From contig CAMNBW010000041.1 in NCBI GenBank assembly GCA_946533525.1, positions 1-9,209 of the forward strand: a stretch of DNA of 9,209 bases, read 5' to 3'. This DNA comes from an uncultured Lachnospiraceae bacterium (GTDB taxonomy: Bacteria > Bacillota > Clostridia > Lachnospirales > Lachnospiraceae). A program made the translations under genes and the position numbers. Positions within the stretch are counted from its first letter, which is position 1. Each line of letters opens with the position of its first letter. Shown here piece by piece: positions 7,501-9,209 of this stretch. A model generated the notes under the pieces. That model ran no database searches. It was not told the DNA's origin and worked only from the letters and a program-made list of their open reading frames with translations.

Positions 7501-9209
7501 GACTACTCCTTCTTAAGGAGAAACATCCACAAGACCGGAAATCACTGGTCAAGGTTCATCGGCAACCTCGTTATCCGCCGTGTCAAGGAGGAGACCGGCT
7601 TAGACGGCATCCTGCAGAATGTGGTCAGCAGTCTGGATCTGATCGATAATGTGGCAGGTAATTTATTCCATGCTTCCGAGAAGAGCGTCTTCAGGAAGGG
7701 CATTAAGGCTATAAGTAATGGCGCTGCCACACTGGCGATGCAGGGTCATCAGGAAAACCAGTTTAGTGTAAAGCAGTTAGAGTCTGAGACAGAGGCGGAA
7801 TACAAGAAGAGGACCAAAAAGCCGGAGGAAAAGGAGGCTGAAGAGGCCGCAGAGAAGCAGAGAAGGGATGAGCTCATCTTCCTCGGCAGGGTAAGTGAGG
7901 GACTCGAAAATATAGGCAATACCGCTTCAACCTTAAAGGGCGCCATTTCAGGTATGGGTACTTTCTTAAAGCAGCAGTTTAAGGTGTACCAGGACGCTAA
8001 ATTCGAGAGCCTTAAAGCCGAGAAGGATCAGAACAACATTGTCTATAATACGGTGGGTGATGCGACGGTTACCCAGAAGGGCGATTTTCGGGATACGGTG
8101 ACAAAGGTCGGAGAAAAGGTTGGAGGAGCCGTTGCTGCCTTTGATACAGTGACTTCACTGCCCTTCCTCGCCGACTTAAAGGCACTTGCCATGCAGAACA
8201 TCGAAAAGCTCATATACGGACGCTTTTTGAACGATACCTTCTTCCACCAGAATGTCAAGGAGACCACGGTGGTAGGGGAGGACGGAAAAGAGACCAAGGT
8301 GTCGCTTGACCTTACCGACTCACAGGAGCTCCTGGCACTAAAGGGAGTCGCCCTCTCCTTCGTCAATGAGCAGGCGCAGAAGCTCGCAGAGAATGTCTTC
8401 GGAAAGGACCTTACACAAAAGCTTCTGGATTTTGAGAAGACTATTTATGACAATAAGAAGCTCATTGAAGGCGGGCTCGGGATCCTCACAAAGGGGCTCG
8501 ACTACGCACAGAAATGTATCACTCATGTCAAGAACATTGTCCAGGTCTCGAAGGAGCTGGGTACCCTTAAGAAGGGCTCCTCCGACGCAAAGACCCACAG
8601 GGAGGAGGACGATGAGAAGCTTGAAAAGGCAGGCGAGAAGCGCTTAAACGAGAGGCAGAAGGAAAAGGCGAAAAACACCAACGAGATGCACCGCGGTATG
8701 GGAGGGATGGCGGAAGCCATTACCAAGGACCTTAAGGGAATAGGAATAGCCCAGGAGGTCATCAACTTCGCGGTGGAGACCGTCAGTACTTTTGCCGGTA
8801 AGGTGGGGTATCCGTTCAAGCTTGCGACGAAGCTTATCCAGGACGGCATGGAGCTCGCCCTTTACGCCATCAAGGTCTGCACGGACAGGAAGGCTCTTCA
8901 GGATTACTTCTTTACGACCGCCGATGGCCAGCGTACCGTTAATAAGCTGAAGGTCGGGTTTGACAACTCGAAGAGCGAGGGTTCGAAGAGCGCCGAGAAG
9001 AACAGCAGGAAGATCGATACGGTGATGAAGGACTATAACTACAAGACGCAGCTGTCCAACGTGGATATGGTGGACGTGATCTCCGATTCCATGGGTTACG
9101 AGCACACCAGCGAGCTCGTGGAGGACGTAGGCATGAACATGGCCCAGTCCCTGGTATTTTGCGCGAGCAAGTTTAACCCGATGATGGAGACGAAGATAAT
9201 GGCAATGAC
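1432..9209 (+). CDS. Giant alpha-helical protein of unknown function, at least 2592 aa, C-terminus beyond right edge
   Basis: Codon-by-codon reading from the ATG at 1432 gives 2592 codons with no stop, and the frame is still open at the edge. Family not recognised. The protein is polar and rich in Lys, Glu and Asp, with only about seven Cys by my count. There is no signal peptide; the N-terminus is instead a Gln/Asn/Met/Thr-rich leader (residues 1-45). Parts seen in order: a basic motif region with YVSIR and GKRRL (about 157-203); coiled-coil-like helices (204-253 and 624-723); a small beta-prone patch with SLVRVTENKRDTVTLNQ (about 1055-1071); two Gly/Ala-rich uncharged segments (1578-1596 and 1635-1652); then amphipathic helices from about 2060 onward. 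I found no HExxH, Walker A, Cys-His nuclease, kinase or glycosidase signature. It probably shares a transcript with the GNAT-like gene at 507. Options are a delivered effector, a tape-measure-like structural protein, or a defence protein. The reading frame is certain; the function is open. Confidence 0.95.
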   Translation, partial: MAEGELFKQNTFKQDTFQMAPTMTSEINQNQMANQQLQRSNVMMEADLSQALIGAYEEEQKEREANVEFDKKQLERWKVVNAFREKSGEASISDSNYKNEYGSLDLYELRQVLAEDTHSKSQLFTDMFDSLSKLLDLSVTGGRSIDENGEVTTTDFAKVLDAAKQSVHDYVSIRGSKYHFFENGKRRLDIAQRVEMLLDQLQVKVDERVAQLDEEEQLERQLELEGASQEEIEERKLEFRLDKSQLDIMKVIKTGQFGPKLDEAAEQKAQSEWLAGNFSGELLRLLGNPEKVRTKEEKNDFLAALMDKNNLLLANKMTITVLAEANKDATLGMPWLQDDLKKYIASHIEDSDILTLQPEEIAEKAKELMAQYVEVNKEEIAEARERVDKLLELIPTEGGYDSKTVLNSIYAYPEAKEMLFDSPKEFEERLSDLRAKVQDDEWEIQEQLSQHFSSATREAVRRKLNTEMAGLRLFGKTDAIITQVGVHLSRKKYVSPQEVKVEGMIDDLMKYAGILPIMKDHFVETITNGSAEELYKNEYKFWKPIAKQYSDNYKKNEKFFSEEVLGKTFKKRFLSIFSSQALNIPASVWERLEEMRLSCGEYKPEQYKNEILRLIEQGKESTEDKVTREEYLTRRKVADEENKKIHRQRAKRENDRIKEIGDSFDDKFLLAIGNGGEVPLEHYRQTDLIYRRKSELEKNRKKIAKVVNKELNEQRRAELKMLLQNCSVPEDRLDEIAKKFDWMVEGFINTDGDLFEDERLECERINLEAYGVRTWDMALAKISKYIPSILSGEEHEEIKAAKEKLENGIDRLKNFEDGRYSEIAEIIVQLPEVYRAIMSSDEKVFDKILQEKVEPRFAPVIEAMQSFKEKEFHGEAIYKQFVYSNLPSIYAGSLKGDAGIFEQRLKNFSKTMYSARINQNLKLVEDALNKKYAETDRHKGQKKFKALGAEIVLTGQIKYELMNEAGDTEGFERLLDTQKTLEDALKKYEKYRSEIKDEIDFSKVRDNVDHTDRQTEDPLAGMRKEYWDKRQEGKRQRVKYLNLNGGEIHNVMQGKSLVRVTENKRDTVTLNQSDIEKVRGAYMSQVDFELPPVLRDAIIEEGAGWGFRDVSKFIDRNNSNPIEGTLYRHAHRMYELYTSLLREDGDDPAMSAEEAQMFAVRLYANKDDREFFENEKASNAENQNTISEMRKTGDYAEFRKNYKKLKEFESEKITDPNLSQEQADMARNLRILLVTNVGMNIKGKKDKSMRFNDLKSDNEKVAFDKTIGMTISDHLEYLKYASNVEKTVRKVLEGHYAEQKSYEGSDFYMESEILALREYFMTDMIEDMQHGVAFREDYWAEKIENFYSKERNRNALMSRKDSVTAEDLDRLDSESMTDNFSEKTISKMIRNSELILHGHSNMYEKLDLDQKKFFAAALMLMDKGAIGDGTAGTNALLFDRDRKKEMSDEITAEIKKYIRGESYNLKIDYRDAIYKLQDYQNVGLISFKDEYKLSEAAYNNALLFAQKIYEKRQSFNRGEKDLDRIKDGYSSIEAAFTEEGKLQKNEIDKVQNQELTKEEFLSRLISLADQEKFSQKEIGAGAVMMGVGISAMVASSTMETMNKLQTAAEKEIKIETEEDLEKVELTGKQTAINKSIGAAGMGLAGAGYNMASKSAKAFDKIDATITRLKELANNEDDLRLFLRIMQDRTVLDMSTGNPNEHVDQAQRDLLFNALTGDVKTAGETMSGYDDNESCHQAFVNALSFQLRDDAYFKGKLIAKDHFAEGALQRTTMVDWDLISRAFAFMDEIKERRTEVYVTSHATDLIRESGNTEAIKELDKLEEEYGEKKEEFGREEIENRLKELKSANTGYMGEEEIERAWAGYLALSDKEKNLFFRVLQRRDLLDISKKNYVKNYFGIADRNYLNATGRNELLDEFIQTSLGDGAGVQLDKDAYYQAMKTLLSTQVSDTVNLEGKTNLSGKFSGIFSYERFGIFGRGGAVDWKLFKRALSFVNRAKRELETQEGNALLYQGAGDLEANGRMSVDYSFLRRNIHKTGNHWSRFIGNLVIRRVKEETGLDGILQNVVSSLDLIDNVAGNLFHASEKSVFRKGIKAISNGAATLAMQGHQENQFSVKQLESETEAEYKKRTKKPEEKEAEEAAEKQRRDELIFLGRVSEGLENIGNTASTLKGAISGMGTFLKQQFKVYQDAKFESLKAEKDQNNIVYNTVGDATVTQKGDFRDTVTKVGEKVGGAVAAFDTVTSLPFLADLKALAMQNIEKLIYGRFLNDTFFHQNVKETTVVGEDGKETKVSLDLTDSQELLALKGVALSFVNEQAQKLAENVFGKDLTQKLLDFEKTIYDNKKLIEGGLGILTKGLDYAQKCITHVKNIVQVSKELGTLKKGSSDAKTHREEDDEKLEKAGEKRLNERQKEKAKNTNEMHRGMGGMAEAITKDLKGIGIAQEVINFAVETVSTFAGKVGYPFKLATKLIQDGMELALYAIKVCTDRKALQDYFFTTADGQRTVNKLKVGFDNSKSEGSKSAEKNSRKIDTVMKDYNYKTQLSNVDMVDVISDSMGYEHTSELVEDVGMNMAQSLVFCASKFNPMMETKIMAM
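2041..2190 (+). other. Coiled-coil-like segment of the giant protein (residues 204-253)
   Basis: This stretch is dense in Glu, Gln, Lys and Leu with leucines near heptad spacing, for example QLDEEEQLERQLELEG and EEIEERKLEFRLDKSQLDIM, and has no proline until about residue 260. A long surface helix or coiled coil is likely. A second, more basic stretch of this kind runs from 3301 to 3600 (residues 624-723), with TRRKVADEENKKIHRQRAKR and KSELEKNRKKIAKVVNKELN. Confidence 0.5.
6163..6387 (+). other. Paired Gly/Ala-rich hydrophobic segments in the giant protein (residues 1578-1652)
   Basis: Two uncharged, glycine- and alanine-rich segments stand out in an otherwise highly charged chain: IGAGAVMMGVGISAMVASS (residues 1578-1596) and SIGAAGMGLAGAGYNMAS (1635-1652). 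Between them lie 38 mostly charged residues. Both carry small-xxx-small spacing typical of close helix packing. The first is about the right length to span a membrane; the second is marginal. The pattern is like a helical hairpin for membrane insertion, but a buried soluble helical pair is also possible. Confidence 0.45.

Noticed and set aside
1432..9209. Frequent CTCGAG and GAGCTC hexamers along the giant gene.
   Set aside because: They arise from Leu-Glu and Glu-Leu dipeptides combined with a preference for CTC and GAG codons; there is no regular spacing.
1432..9209. CRISPR arrays, tRNA or rRNA genes, insertion sequences and tandem repeats.
   Set aside because: None was seen. The space is filled by a single protein-coding frame, and I found no regularly spaced repeats, inverted terminal repeats or transposase motifs.
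1432..9209. Nonribosomal peptide or polyketide synthetase, or an RTX or adhesin surface protein, as explanations for the large size.
   Set aside because: There are no carrier-domain serine motifs, adenylation or ketosynthase signatures, GGxGxD repeats, signal peptide or immunoglobulin-like repeats in the translated part.

Overview
The window looks like a chromosomal segment of a Gram-positive Clostridia, most likely Lachnospiraceae-like. The grounds are strong AGGAGG-type ribosome binding sites, heavy use of AGG/AGA for arginine and ATA for isoleucine in moderately GC-rich genes, an AT-rich intergenic region, and a WYL-type regulator N-terminus of a style common in that family. This is inferred from sequence style and is not a database assignment.

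Layout. (1) Positions 1-329, minus strand: the first 109 residues of a helix-turn-helix regulator of the WYL family, cut by the left edge. (2) Positions 330-506: a 177-bp divergent intergenic region. It holds a 12-bp direct repeat with one mismatch, one copy 37-39 bp ahead of each gene, a second 7-bp direct repeat at a 21-bp period, and overlapping -10-like hexamers on both strands. (3) Positions 507-1412, plus strand: a 301-residue protein that looks like two GNAT-type folds in tandem, with no clear acetyl-CoA loop. (4) After 19 bp containing a perfect AGGAGG, positions 1432-9209, plus strand: one uninterrupted reading frame of at least 2592 codons that is still open at the right edge. I translated it codon by codon and found no in-frame stop.

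The giant protein dominates the window. It is hydrophilic, Lys/Glu/Asp-rich and predominantly alpha-helical, with very few cysteines, no signal peptide and no obvious enzyme motif. It starts with a Gln/Asn/Met/Thr-rich leader and has coiled-coil-like stretches. In the middle are two Gly/Ala-rich uncharged segments separated by a charged stretch, which could form a membrane-inserting hairpin. The last 500-plus residues contain further amphipathic or hydrophobic helices. I do not recognise the family with confidence.

How the genes may work together (inference): the small GNAT-like protein and the giant protein probably share one transcript, and the divergent WYL regulator probably controls it. 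WYL regulators often govern phage-defence and stress loci. A giant cytoplasmic protein with a polar leader and internal hydrophobic segments would fit a delivered effector (for example cargo of a contractile injection system), a tape-measure-like structural protein, or an abortive-defence protein. Nothing in the window decides between these. The right-hand end of the gene and its downstream neighbours are needed.
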